Origin: Pararhodobacter zhoushanensis
GTDB lineage: Bacteria; Pseudomonadota; Alphaproteobacteria; Rhodobacterales; Rhodobacteraceae
Assembly: GCF_003990445.1 (NCBI RefSeq)
Contig: NZ_REEZ01000005.1
Span: forward strand, 62,001-126,000
Length of the DNA: 64,000 nucleotides
Direction of reading: 5' to 3'
Below the pieces are notes generated by a model, which worked only from the letters and a program-made list of their open reading frames with translations, made no database searches and had not been told where the DNA came from. The position numbers were made by a program, and so were the translations under genes. Positions 33,607-41,496 of this stretch are shown one piece after another (position 1 is the first letter of the stretch; the number at the start of each line of letters is the position of its first letter).

Positions 33607-34620
33607 CAACCGCGCGATTTCGGCTTCCAGCGCGCTGTCAGACAGGCCTGCGACATCCGGGTGGGTCGGGATGTTCACCAGATGCGCATACAGGGCCAAG
33701 GTCTGGGGCAGGTTGGCGAGAGGTTTGTAATATTTGCCAAACGTCAGCTCACCGGGCTCGCTGATCCGTTCCAGCGGGATCTCTTTGGGCGCAAGGTAGC
33801 CCCAGCTCATCGCCGGGGCCGTCGGGCCAAACGGCCGAAGCGGCACAAGGCCCAGACCGCTGGCGATCCGGTGCACACGCTCGGCCTGTTCAAGGTATTG
33901 CGGCTCCCATTGTGACACCGTCTCAAGCCGGTCGATCAGGAAGGCACAGGCAATATCCGAGATCTTGCCATTGTTGAGCCAGCAGCCGGGGTCTTGGGGC
34001 GCGGGTCCGTAGTTGAGCAGGCTGTAGAACTCCTCGGCGCTGTCCGCAGGTGTGATCGCCAGCCCGCCCTCGCCCATGCCGTAGGGTTTGGTGTGGTGCA
34101 GGCTCAGCGCTTGCCACGGCCAGTCCGGCATGGTGCGGCTGATGCCTGCGGCGTTGTCGATGAGCAGAAACTTCCCGGTTTCGCGTGCAAAGGCGATATA
34201 GTCGCTGAAACCCTCGAACAGTCCGAAGGGGTTAACGACGATGATGCCGTCAAAGCTGTCCTGTGGCAGCGCCCGCACCGCATCGAGATCCAGCAGCCCC
34301 TGACGGGTGCAATCGACAAGCGCCATATCCGCGAAATAGCCGCGCCCGAGGTTCTGAAAGCTGAACGCCGAACCAACCCATTTGAGCCTGCGCCCCTGAC
34401 GCAGGGACAAGAGTTTCGCCATGGCCTCAAGTGCGATGCCCGCGTTCGAGCAGGGCGTCACCGAGCGGGTGCTGTCCAGACCGAAATGCGCCGCGTAATT
34501 TTGCGCAAGCATGGTGTACAAGGGACCGCGGTTCGCCCAGGTGTTCTGCGCGGCGCACAGCTCAAGCAGGGTCGAGATGCGCGCCATATCCGGTGCTTTT
34601 TGATTAACAAATTTTATCAT
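33601..34620 (-). CDS. DegT/DnrJ/EryC1/StrS-like sugar aminotransferase
   Basis: PLP-dependent aminotransferase-like protein, 339 residues, probably making an amino sugar. The fold and motif order match DegT/StrS enzymes: PCSNAGIALEAMAKLL, GSAFSFQNLGRGYFADM, IIVVNPFGLFEGF, the PLP-contacting Asp155 in LLIDNAAG and the Schiff-base Lys178 in LSLHHTKPYGMGEGG. It is shorter than the usual 370-400 residues. It faces the NeuD-like gene; an aminotransferase and an acetyltransferase together suit an N-acetylated amino sugar. The start is ATG at 34620 without a clear ribosome site; 34587 is an alternative. Confidence 0.78.
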   Translation of the reverse strand: MIKFVNQKAPDMARISTLLELCAAQNTWANRGPLYTMLAQNYAAHFGLDSTRSVTPCSNAGIALEAMAKLLSLRQGRRLKWVGSAFSFQNLGRGYFADMALVDCTRQGLLDLDAVRALPQDSFDGIIVVNPFGLFEGFSDYIAFARETGKFLLIDNAAGISRTMPDWPWQALSLHHTKPYGMGEGGLAITPADSAEEFYSLLNYGPAPQDPGCWLNNGKISDIACAFLIDRLETVSQWEPQYLEQAERVHRIASGLGLVPLRPFGPTAPAMSWGYLAPKEIPLERISEPGELTFGKYYKPLANLPQTLALYAHLVNIPTHPDVAGLSDSALEAEIARLL

Positions 34621-35084
34621 TGCGGAGCGGTTTCACTGTTAAGGGCACAAAGGGTCAGTACTGCGGTCTTCAGGGTGTCGAAAAGCGGCTTGAACGTCAC
34701 AAGTGGTTGTCATCGGCGACTGAGGCAAACCTCAGCGAGTTTCCGCTCGCCGGTTGATAGGGGCTAGCCAGCGCAAACGTGACCTTAGTTCGCGCGATCA
34801 CAGAAACCTAGCGCGAACAGGCATTGGCCCAACGCCCAGATGCTGACGCCGGTGGCGGGCAAGGCTTCGACAGGCTGCAGGGGCGCGCGCCGATGGACCC
34901 CTTGCTCAGCCTCGGCAACAGCCGTCGTCCATGTCAAATTCGTCGTGTTCTGGCTTTGACCGTGAACGAGCCGGGGCGGATGCGATTGACGACGGCCTCG
35001 ACAACCCCCATTCATCCCGGGCCCCATTCATCCCGGGCTCGGCCCGACAGATCAGAGGCACCGCTTACAGATGAGGATTTTCTG
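34621..35084. other. Non-coding stretch between the sugar genes and the YgiC-like gene
   Basis: This 464-base gap separates divergent genes. I see no convincing small gene, RNA gene or terminator in it. It holds a 16-base perfect tandem duplication at 35007-35038, just upstream of the YgiC-like gene, and must contain promoters in both directions. Confidence 0.6.
35007..35038. repeat. Tandem duplication of a 16-base unit
   Basis: CCCATTCATCCCGGGC occurs twice without spacing (35007-35022 and 35023-35038), 46 bases before the start of the glutathionylspermidine synthase-like gene. Each unit includes the palindrome CCCGGG. It is either a replication slip or a doubled protein-binding site. Confidence 0.9.
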
Positions 35085-36278
35085 ATGGACCGTATCGAAC
35101 TCGGTGCCCGCCCGGACTGGAAAGAGAAAGCCCGCGACGCTGGCTTCACCTTTGCCGAGATGCACGGCGAGCCCTATTGGTCGGAGGAGTCGGTCTATGC
35201 CTTCACCTTGGAGCAGGTCGAGCGCGACATCGAGGACCCTTCCACCGAATTGCACGCGATGTGCCGCGAGGCTGTCGAGCGTATTGTCGGCTCGCAAGAG
35301 CTGATGGAGCGTTTGGCGATCCCGCTCGAACACCGCGATCTCGTCGCGATGTCATGGGCGACGGGTGACCCGGAACTCTATGGCCGGTTCGATCTGATCT
35401 ATGACGGCACCGGGCCGGCAAAGATGATCGAATACAACGCTGATACGCCCACCTCGCTGTATGAGAGCGCTGCCTTTCAGTGGCAGTGGCTGGAAGACCA
35501 GATCGCCGCCGGCGTGCTGCCCGATGACAGCGACCAGTTCAACGGCATTCACGAGGCGCTGGTCGCGCGCTTTGCCGAGATCTTCGACGAAGGCGAGCAT
35601 GTGCATTTCACCTCATTCGCGAACGCGCCCGAGGATTATGCCACGACCGAAAGCATGGCATGGGCCGCGCGCGAGGCAGGACTTGGCGCGCATTATGTCC
35701 CCATCGACAAGATCGGCCTCACCGATCAGGGCCAGTTCTGTGATGCGGACGCCCAAGTGATCGGGGCGCTGTTCAAGCTCTACCCCTGGGAAGACATGTT
35801 GCGCGACGATTTCGCCACTCACATTGCGGGCGCACACTGTCGCTTTCTGGAACCGGCGTGGAAGGCCGTCGTTTCCAACAAGGGGATCCTGGCGGTGCTG
35901 TGGGAAATGTTTGAGGGGCATCCGAACCTGTTGCCCGCCTTCTTTGCCGAGGACATCGAGCGCGGTGGCCCGCGTGTCGATCGCGCGGCGGACCTGCTGA
36001 GCCTTGGCACCGTCCGCAAGCCGATCTTCTCGCGCGAAGGCTCCAGCATCACGATTGCGCGGGGGGCCGATACGATTGCCGCCGCCGAGGATAATCGCTA
36101 CGGTGCGCATCCTATGGTTGTTCAGGCTTATCAAGAGATCACTGACTTTGGGGGCTACCATCCGGTGGTCGGTTCGTGGATCGTCGGCGAAAAATGCGTC
36201 GGAATGGGGCTGCGCGAAGACCGCGCGCGCATTACCCAGGATCTGAGCCGCTTCAAGCCTCACTTCATTCGCGCCTGA
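35085..36278 (+). CDS. Glutathionylspermidine synthase family protein (YgiC-like)
   Basis: ATP-grasp type protein of 397 residues, like the C-terminal synthetase of glutathionylspermidine synthase and E. coli YgiC/YjfC. Family features are GEPYWSEESVYAFTLEQVERDIE, RFDLIYDGTGPAKMIEYNADTPTSLYESA, WAAREAGLGAHYVPIDKIGL and the C-terminal KPIFSREGSSITI and WIVGEKCVGMGLRED. It would join an amine to a peptide carboxylate with ATP; the substrate is unknown. GAGGA 7 bases upstream supports the start at 35085. The next gene encodes a YgiB-like lipoprotein, the same pairing as in E. coli but in reverse order. Confidence 0.87.
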   Translation: MDRIELGARPDWKEKARDAGFTFAEMHGEPYWSEESVYAFTLEQVERDIEDPSTELHAMCREAVERIVGSQELMERLAIPLEHRDLVAMSWATGDPELYGRFDLIYDGTGPAKMIEYNADTPTSLYESAAFQWQWLEDQIAAGVLPDDSDQFNGIHEALVARFAEIFDEGEHVHFTSFANAPEDYATTESMAWAAREAGLGAHYVPIDKIGLTDQGQFCDADAQVIGALFKLYPWEDMLRDDFATHIAGAHCRFLEPAWKAVVSNKGILAVLWEMFEGHPNLLPAFFAEDIERGGPRVDRAADLLSLGTVRKPIFSREGSSITIARGADTIAAAEDNRYGAHPMVVQAYQEITDFGGYHPVVGSWIVGEKCVGMGLREDRARITQDLSRFKPHFIRA

Positions 36279-36372
36279 GATCCGGGCAACCTCGCTTGCC
36301 CCGACAGTAATGCCCGCGAAACCAGACGGCGCGATATGGAAAATCAGGCGTTCCGCCCCATATCAGTCACTC

Positions 36373-36990
36373 ATGACAAGGACCCTTACGTTGAAACCAG
36401 TACTGCCCCGCACCAAGCGGTCCTCCGCAATTCGCCTCACCCTTCTGGGTGCCGCTGCATTCGGTATGGTTGGCTGCACGCCTGAGACCGTCGAAACGCA
36501 TGTGTTTCCGACGCTTGAGGAATGCACGGCCTCTGCGACCGGAGACAGCGGGTATTCATCGCGCGAATGCAGTGAAGCCTTTGCCTTGGCCGAGGTCGCC
36601 CATGCCGAAACCGCGCCACGCTACAACGAACGCGCCCTTTGTGAAGAGCAGCACGGCGGAGAATGCGTTGCCGATCCCAGTGCCGCCGCGTCGGGAGGGG
36701 GCAGCATCTTCATGCCGCTAATGATGGGGTACATGATGGGCAGCATGATGAACAACGGCAGGGCGACGATGGGCGCACAACCGCTCTATCGCAACTCGAC
36801 CGGCGGATTTTCCACGGCGTCCGGGGCGACCAATCTCAACGGCAACCGCGGTGCTGTCAGTCTTGCCCCGTCAAACTTCCGGGCCGCGCCCACGACGACA
36901 GGAGCCGCCCCCATGACGCGTGCCTCGGTCCGCGCAACCGGTGGCTTTGGCGCAGGACGTACGGGTGGAGGCGCCAGCTTCGGGGGGTGA
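36373..36990 (+). CDS. DUF1190 (YgiB-like) lipoprotein
   Basis: Protein of 205 residues with a long basic N-terminus and a lipoprotein signal (LLGAAAFGMVGC), giving an acylated cysteine. The mature part has the DUF1190/YgiB blocks HVFPTLEECTASA, CSEAFALAEVAHAETAPRYN and CEEQHGGEC. It ends in a Gly/Ser/Thr-rich low-complexity tail with a methionine-rich patch (MPLMMGYMMGSMM). The function is unknown; the recurrent linkage to YgiC-like ligases suggests a shared envelope role. ATG 36373 is the first giving the complete signal; the open frame begins at 36310. Confidence 0.82.
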   Translation: MTRTLTLKPVLPRTKRSSAIRLTLLGAAAFGMVGCTPETVETHVFPTLEECTASATGDSGYSSRECSEAFALAEVAHAETAPRYNERALCEEQHGGECVADPSAAASGGGSIFMPLMMGYMMGSMMNNGRATMGAQPLYRNSTGGFSTASGATNLNGNRGAVSLAPSNFRAAPTTTGAAPMTRASVRATGGFGAGRTGGGASFGG

Positions 36991-37073
36991 TCCCGCCGAA
37001 GCTGCTGCGTTTGAACACCTCGCCGCTACCGGGCGTGTTTCCCGACATCACCCCGCGACGGCCCCGCTTTCGC

Positions 37074-37754
37074 TCAGATTTCAAGCGCGGACAGCACGGC
37101 CTCGCGGTTGATCTGGTGTTTTTCCAGCGCGAAGGTCAGGCCGCCGACGTCCATCGCCAGCACGCGATCCGCAACGGCAAGGATCATCGAGATGTTCTGC
37201 TCTAGCAGCAGAACCGCCGTCCCGGCCTGACGTTTCGCGTCAATCAGCGCCTGCATCCGCGCGATATTCTCGGGTTGCACGCCCTCGGACGGCTCGTCGA
37301 GCACCAGCGCTGTGCCCGGCATCAGCATTGCCCGGGCGAAACCAAGGATCTTGCGCTCGCCGCCTGACATGGATCCAGCGGTCTGGGTCATCCGTTCGGC
37401 CAGCCGGGGGAAATGGCGGGTGATCGCGGCGATCTGCGCCGGGGTCGCGCCGCTCAACAGCAGGTTTTCATGCACGCTGAGCGTGTCAAAGACCATGCCG
37501 GTCTGCGGCATCGACACGACGCCGGCGCGCGCGCGACCCCAAGCGGCAAGCGGTCGGATGGGACGGTCGCCCAACCGGATCACACCCCCCGCCAAGGGCA
37601 GTTCGCCGGTGATCAGCCGGGCGAGTGTCGTCTTGCCCGTGCCGTTACGGCCGACGATGGCGACAACTTCGCCTGCGGCCACGCTCAGCGACAGCTCGCG
37701 GTGGATCAAGGTGTCGCCATAGCCGCCGCTGATCTTGTCCAGTTGCACCGTCAT
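37074..37754 (-). CDS. ABC transporter ATP-binding protein (LivF-like)
   Basis: ATPase of 226 residues in the second Liv-type transporter of the window. Walker A is VGRNGTGKTTLAR, signature GSMSGGERKILGFARAML, Walker B ALVLDEPSEGVQP and switch region VLLLEQNISMI. It starts inside the stop of the fused permease-ATPase gene (4-base overlap) and is the last gene of the amidase operon. Its signature motif is intact, unlike many LivG proteins. No terminator is evident in the short gap to the YgiB-like gene at the other side. Confidence 0.9.
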   Translation of the reverse strand: MTVQLDKISGGYGDTLIHRELSLSVAAGEVVAIVGRNGTGKTTLARLITGELPLAGGVIRLGDRPIRPLAAWGRARAGVVSMPQTGMVFDTLSVHENLLLSGATPAQIAAITRHFPRLAERMTQTAGSMSGGERKILGFARAMLMPGTALVLDEPSEGVQPENIARMQALIDAKRQAGTAVLLLEQNISMILAVADRVLAMDVGGLTFALEKHQINREAVLSALEI

Positions 37755-39499
37755 TTGTGTCCCCCGGCATAAACGGCCGTGACCTGTGGATCGGCGCGGA
37801 TGACCGCAAGTGTTCCCTGCGCCAGAACCCGGCCCTGATGCAGAACCGCCACCTCACTCGCCAGCGCCTCGACCAGAGCCATGTCGTGTTCGATGATCAA
37901 CACGGCAGCACCGCTGCGTTGCTGATAGGCACGGATCAGGCGAACCATGATCTGCGTCTCGGCCGGGGACATGCCTGCCGCCGGTTCGTCCAGCAGGACC
38001 AGACGGGGATCGGGTGCGAGGGTCAGCGCAAGCTCCAGCAGTTGCCGATGGCCCTGTGGCAGGTGTTCGGCGCTCTTGAGCCACGCGGCAGCCAGCGGCA
38101 CGTCGGGGTCGTCCAGCAACGCAGCAAGCGTGTCGCCCTGCCAGCGCAGCGGTGCGGGGCGCAGCGCGTCGCGCCAGTTCAGGCGACCGGCGAGCATCGC
38201 CAGTTGCAGGTTCTGCGCCACGGTTAGCCCGGCGAATACCGTCGGCACCTGCATTTTGCGCGCGATGCCTTGCGCCAGCATCTGATGCGGCGCCCGACCG
38301 GTCAGGCGTCGACCGCCCAGCGACACAACGCCCTTCTGGGTTGGCATCCGCCCGGTGATGGCGTTCAGCATGGTTGTCTTGCCCGCGCCATTCGGCCCGA
38401 TCACGCACAGCACGCCCTGTGGAGCGGCGCGCAGCGACAGACCGTCGAGGATCGTCACGGTGCCAGCCGACAGGCCGACATCGCTCAGCTCAAGCGCGCC
38501 GGTTGCGGTGCTGGCGCGCGAGGCAGGCGCGGCCAGGGGCGGCAGAGCTTTCGGGCGTGGGCCAAGGCCAAGACGGTGCAGCGCGCGGTTGACCAGGTCC
38601 ATTGCGCCACCGGGCAGGAACAGGATGACCAGCAGAAACACAGCCGCAACCGCAACCTCCCACCACGCCACGGTGTCGCGCAGCGTGGCCGAGGCCCAGC
38701 CGATGACCACTGCGCCCAGCAGTGGCCCGAGCGGCGACATCCGGCCCCCGACCGCTGCCCAGATAACCAGTTCGGCTGACAGCGCAAAGCCGATCGCCTG
38801 CGGTGTGACGATACCCTGATGGCTGGCATAGAGCGCTCCGGCAAGCGAGGTGACAAACGCCGACACCGCAAAGGCCCAGCCTTTGACGCGGTGCAGGGCG
38901 AAACCCAGCAGCTCCAGCCGTCCCTCTTGCGCCACCAATCCGCGCAGGATCAGCCCGGCGGGCAGACGGTCGATCAGCAGAAAGCCGCAGCTGACCAGCA
39001 TGACCAGCGCAACGATGACGTAATAGAAGGCCCCGAACGGGTCCAGACCGGCCAGCGGGGCATAGCCCGACAGCCCGTTGAAGCCGCCGGTGAGCGCTGG
39101 TGTGGTCTCGGCGATCTGCCCGGCGATCAGCACCAGTGCCAGCGTCACCAGCGAGAACCCCGGACCCGACCCGATACGCCCGCGAAACAGCAGCACCGCA
39201 AGGCCGAAGGCCAGCGCGCCACAGGCGAGGGCGGTGATCAGCATGGCGAGCAGGTTGACCAGCAGGGCGCCGTCGGTCACCCGCAACACCGCCGCCGCGC
39301 TATAGGCCCCCAGCCCGAAGAACAGCGCATTGCCCAGAGGCAGGAAGCCGCCGCGTCCCCAGGCAAAGCCAACGCCTTGCGCGGCAATGCCATAGATCAG
39401 GAACAGCCCGATCTGCCAGGCGAAGAAGGCTCCGCCCAGCACCGGAACCAGCAGCAAAGCTGCCAGAAGCGCCAGATTAACGCCGACGATAGAGCCCAT
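37751..39499 (-). CDS. Fused LivM-type permease and LivG-type ATPase
   Basis: A 582-residue protein joining two usually separate subunits. Residues ~1-310 are a LivM-type permease (about nine hydrophobic helices, with VGFAWGRGGFLPLGNALFFGLGAYSAAAV and GGRMSPLGPLLGAVVIG). Residues ~340-580 are a LivG-type ATPase with Walker A IGPNGAGKTTMLN, signature region LPQGHRQLLELALTL, Walker B LVLLDEPAAGMSP and VLIIEHDMALVEAL. The linker is rich in Ala/Pro. The frame is continuous with no sign of a sequencing join. It overlaps the LivH gene upstream by 23 bases and LivF downstream by 4. Such fusions are known but uncommon. Confidence 0.92.
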   Translation of the reverse strand: MGSIVGVNLALLAALLLVPVLGGAFFAWQIGLFLIYGIAAQGVGFAWGRGGFLPLGNALFFGLGAYSAAAVLRVTDGALLVNLLAMLITALACGALAFGLAVLLFRGRIGSGPGFSLVTLALVLIAGQIAETTPALTGGFNGLSGYAPLAGLDPFGAFYYVIVALVMLVSCGFLLIDRLPAGLILRGLVAQEGRLELLGFALHRVKGWAFAVSAFVTSLAGALYASHQGIVTPQAIGFALSAELVIWAAVGGRMSPLGPLLGAVVIGWASATLRDTVAWWEVAVAAVFLLVILFLPGGAMDLVNRALHRLGLGPRPKALPPLAAPASRASTATGALELSDVGLSAGTVTILDGLSLRAAPQGVLCVIGPNGAGKTTMLNAITGRMPTQKGVVSLGGRRLTGRAPHQMLAQGIARKMQVPTVFAGLTVAQNLQLAMLAGRLNWRDALRPAPLRWQGDTLAALLDDPDVPLAAAWLKSAEHLPQGHRQLLELALTLAPDPRLVLLDEPAAGMSPAETQIMVRLIRAYQQRSGAAVLIIEHDMALVEALASEVAVLHQGRVLAQGTLAVIRADPQVTAVYAGGHK

Positions 39500-40328
39500 C
39501 GGGGTATCTCCACAAAAAGAGGATGGCCAGGCTCAGGACGCCCAGATATCCGGCGGTCTGGGTGAAGGCCGCGCTCAGCCCGGATTGCAGCCCGCCGATG
39601 ACCGAGGCCCCCAGCGCCAGACCTTCAAGCGAGCCAAGCCCGCCGACGATCAGTGCAAAGAACGACCGGATCAGCGCATCCAGCCCCATGCCCGGAGAGA
39701 TACTGAGCGTCGGGGCAAGCAACATGCCCGCCAGCCCTGCCATCAGGCAGCCGCTCACGAAAGCCATAGCCGAGAGCCGCGCGGTGTTGATGCCCACGGC
39801 CTGCGCCAGCGCCGGGTTGTCGACCATCGCCTTCAGCCGCAGGCCGGTTGCGCTGCGGCGATACCACAGCCACAGGCCCAGCCCGCCCGCCAGAACCAGC
39901 GCGATGACGGCCAGCCGGTAGGAGGGGTAGCCTATCGCGCCGATCTGCGTGACGCCGTCCAGCGGCGAGGCGACATTGCGGAACTGACGGCCAAAGACCA
40001 GCTCGGCGCCTTTGCGCATCAGGATCGACAGCGCCCAGGTCGCCAGCAGACTGTCAAACATCCGCGCATAGAGATGCCGCACCACCAGTCGCTCGACCAG
40101 CCAGGCGGTCAGACCAACCATCATCAGACAGATCGGCACAGCAGCAAGGGCCGGCAGGCCCAGTTGCGCTGCCAGAACCGGCGCATACGCACCCAGCATC
40201 ACGAACTCGCCATGCGCCATGTTCATGATGCGCAGCAGCCCGAAGACCAGCGCAAGCCCCAGCGCCATAAGCGCCAGGGCCGCGATCTGCCAGGTCGCGT
40301 TCAGGGTGAACAGGACCAGCGTGTCCAT
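39477..40328 (-). CDS. ABC transporter permease (LivH-type)
   Basis: Permease of 283 residues, LivH family: LMALGLALVFGLLRIMNMAHGEFVMLGAY at the N-terminus and ALIVGGLGSLEGLALGASVIGGL in the loop contacting the ATPase. About eight membrane helices. It starts 1 base after the binding-protein gene stop and overlaps the fused gene. The subgroup resembles urea/amide permeases (UrtB-like) more than classical LivH, which fits the amidase in the operon. Confidence 0.9.
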   Translation of the reverse strand: MDTLVLFTLNATWQIAALALMALGLALVFGLLRIMNMAHGEFVMLGAYAPVLAAQLGLPALAAVPICLMMVGLTAWLVERLVVRHLYARMFDSLLATWALSILMRKGAELVFGRQFRNVASPLDGVTQIGAIGYPSYRLAVIALVLAGGLGLWLWYRRSATGLRLKAMVDNPALAQAVGINTARLSAMAFVSGCLMAGLAGMLLAPTLSISPGMGLDALIRSFFALIVGGLGSLEGLALGASVIGGLQSGLSAAFTQTAGYLGVLSLAILFLWRYPDGLYRRR

Positions 40329-40329
40329 A

Positions 40330-41466
40330 TCAGTCGCAGGTCACGCCAGAGGGCACGGCGTCAAAGCTGGTGACCACCTCGAATGCGCCCGACGAGCCAT
40401 CAGCCAGATAGATCGTCTGCGCGACGTGGTTGCCGTCCAGCGTGGCCATGCCGCGCGGCGAGCTGAAGCTTGCGCCATCGGCCACCGCCGCAACGGCGTC
40501 GCTGTCGAGCGAGCCCGCCGCATTGCCCAGCGCCGCCATCAGCATCAGCCCGTCATAGACCGATTGCCCCATGCCGTTGGGTTGCGCGGCGTCTGCGCCG
40601 AACTGCGCGGTCAGCCGGTCGGTGTAGGCGCGCGCAGTGTCGCTGTCGATCGAGGCAAAGAAGCCCATCGACGCGAACAGCCGGTTGGCGTTCGCCGCGC
40701 CGATCCCGGCCAGCGTGTTCTCTTCGATCAGCGTCCCCAGCCGCAATGCCTGTGCATCAAGGCCAAAGGCGGCATAGGCGACGTTGAACCCGACCGAGTC
40801 GCCCCCGACCAGCGTGACCAGCACGGCATCCGCGCCCGAGGCCCGGATCCGGCCCAGAGACGCGTCAAAGTCCGATGAGCCCAGCGGCACGTATTCCTCA
40901 CCGACGACCGAGCCACCGCTGGCGGCGATGATCTCCTGCGCGGCGGCGTTGGTGTCGCGCGGCCAGTTGTAGTCATTGCCGATCAGATACCAGTTCGTCG
41001 CGCCTTCATGCTCGGCCAGCCACGGGATGACCGGTGCCAGCTGCTGCGCCGGGGTCTCGCCGGTGACATAAGTGCCGGGCGCACATTCGCCGCCCTCGTA
41101 GACGGCGGTGTAGACATAGGGGACCTGCCCGCGCAATTGCCCGACGATAGCGGCGCGCACGGCGCTGTCGTGCATGCCGACAAAGCCCTGCACGCCTTCG
41201 GCGCGCCACAGCCGCTGAACCGACTGCACCGCCTGCGCCGGCGGAAGGCCGACGTCGGCGAAGATCAGCTCGACCGGCTCGCCGTTGATGCCGCCCGCTG
41301 TGTTGATGTCTTCGGCTGCCAGTTGTGCCGCCTGCCGGGCCGAGGGTCCGAACAAGCCCGCCGGTCCGCTGTCGGGCACCAGAACGCCCAGCCGCACATC
41401 TGCCATCGCTGCCCCGGCGACGCCAAGGCTGAGGCCCAAAGCCGTCGTGATCAAAAGCCGTTTCAT
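40330..41466 (-). CDS. ABC transporter substrate-binding protein (amide/urea type)
   Basis: Periplasmic binding protein of 378 residues with a Sec signal peptide (LLITTALGLSLGVAGAAMA). The type 1 fold and blocks VRLGVLVPDSGPAGLFGPSARQAAQLAAEDINTAGGING and NWYLIGNDYNWPRDTN are those of the AmiC/FmdD/UrtA group, which binds amides or urea. A cysteine pair (GGECAPG and C-terminal VTCD) may form a disulfide. An amidase gene lies directly upstream in the same operon, so the ligand is probably an amide. Confidence 0.88.
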   Translation of the reverse strand: MKRLLITTALGLSLGVAGAAMADVRLGVLVPDSGPAGLFGPSARQAAQLAAEDINTAGGINGEPVELIFADVGLPPAQAVQSVQRLWRAEGVQGFVGMHDSAVRAAIVGQLRGQVPYVYTAVYEGGECAPGTYVTGETPAQQLAPVIPWLAEHEGATNWYLIGNDYNWPRDTNAAAQEIIAASGGSVVGEEYVPLGSSDFDASLGRIRASGADAVLVTLVGGDSVGFNVAYAAFGLDAQALRLGTLIEENTLAGIGAANANRLFASMGFFASIDSDTARAYTDRLTAQFGADAAQPNGMGQSVYDGLMLMAALGNAAGSLDSDAVAAVADGASFSSPRGMATLDGNHVAQTIYLADGSSGAFEVVTSFDAVPSGVTCD

Positions 41467-41496
41467 GTCAGTCTCCCTGTTTTGTTGATTTTTCAG

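Noticed and set aside
34621-35084. Degraded gene in the gap before the YgiC-like gene
   Set aside because: No frame shows family similarity or a ribosome site; the codon pattern is not coding-like.
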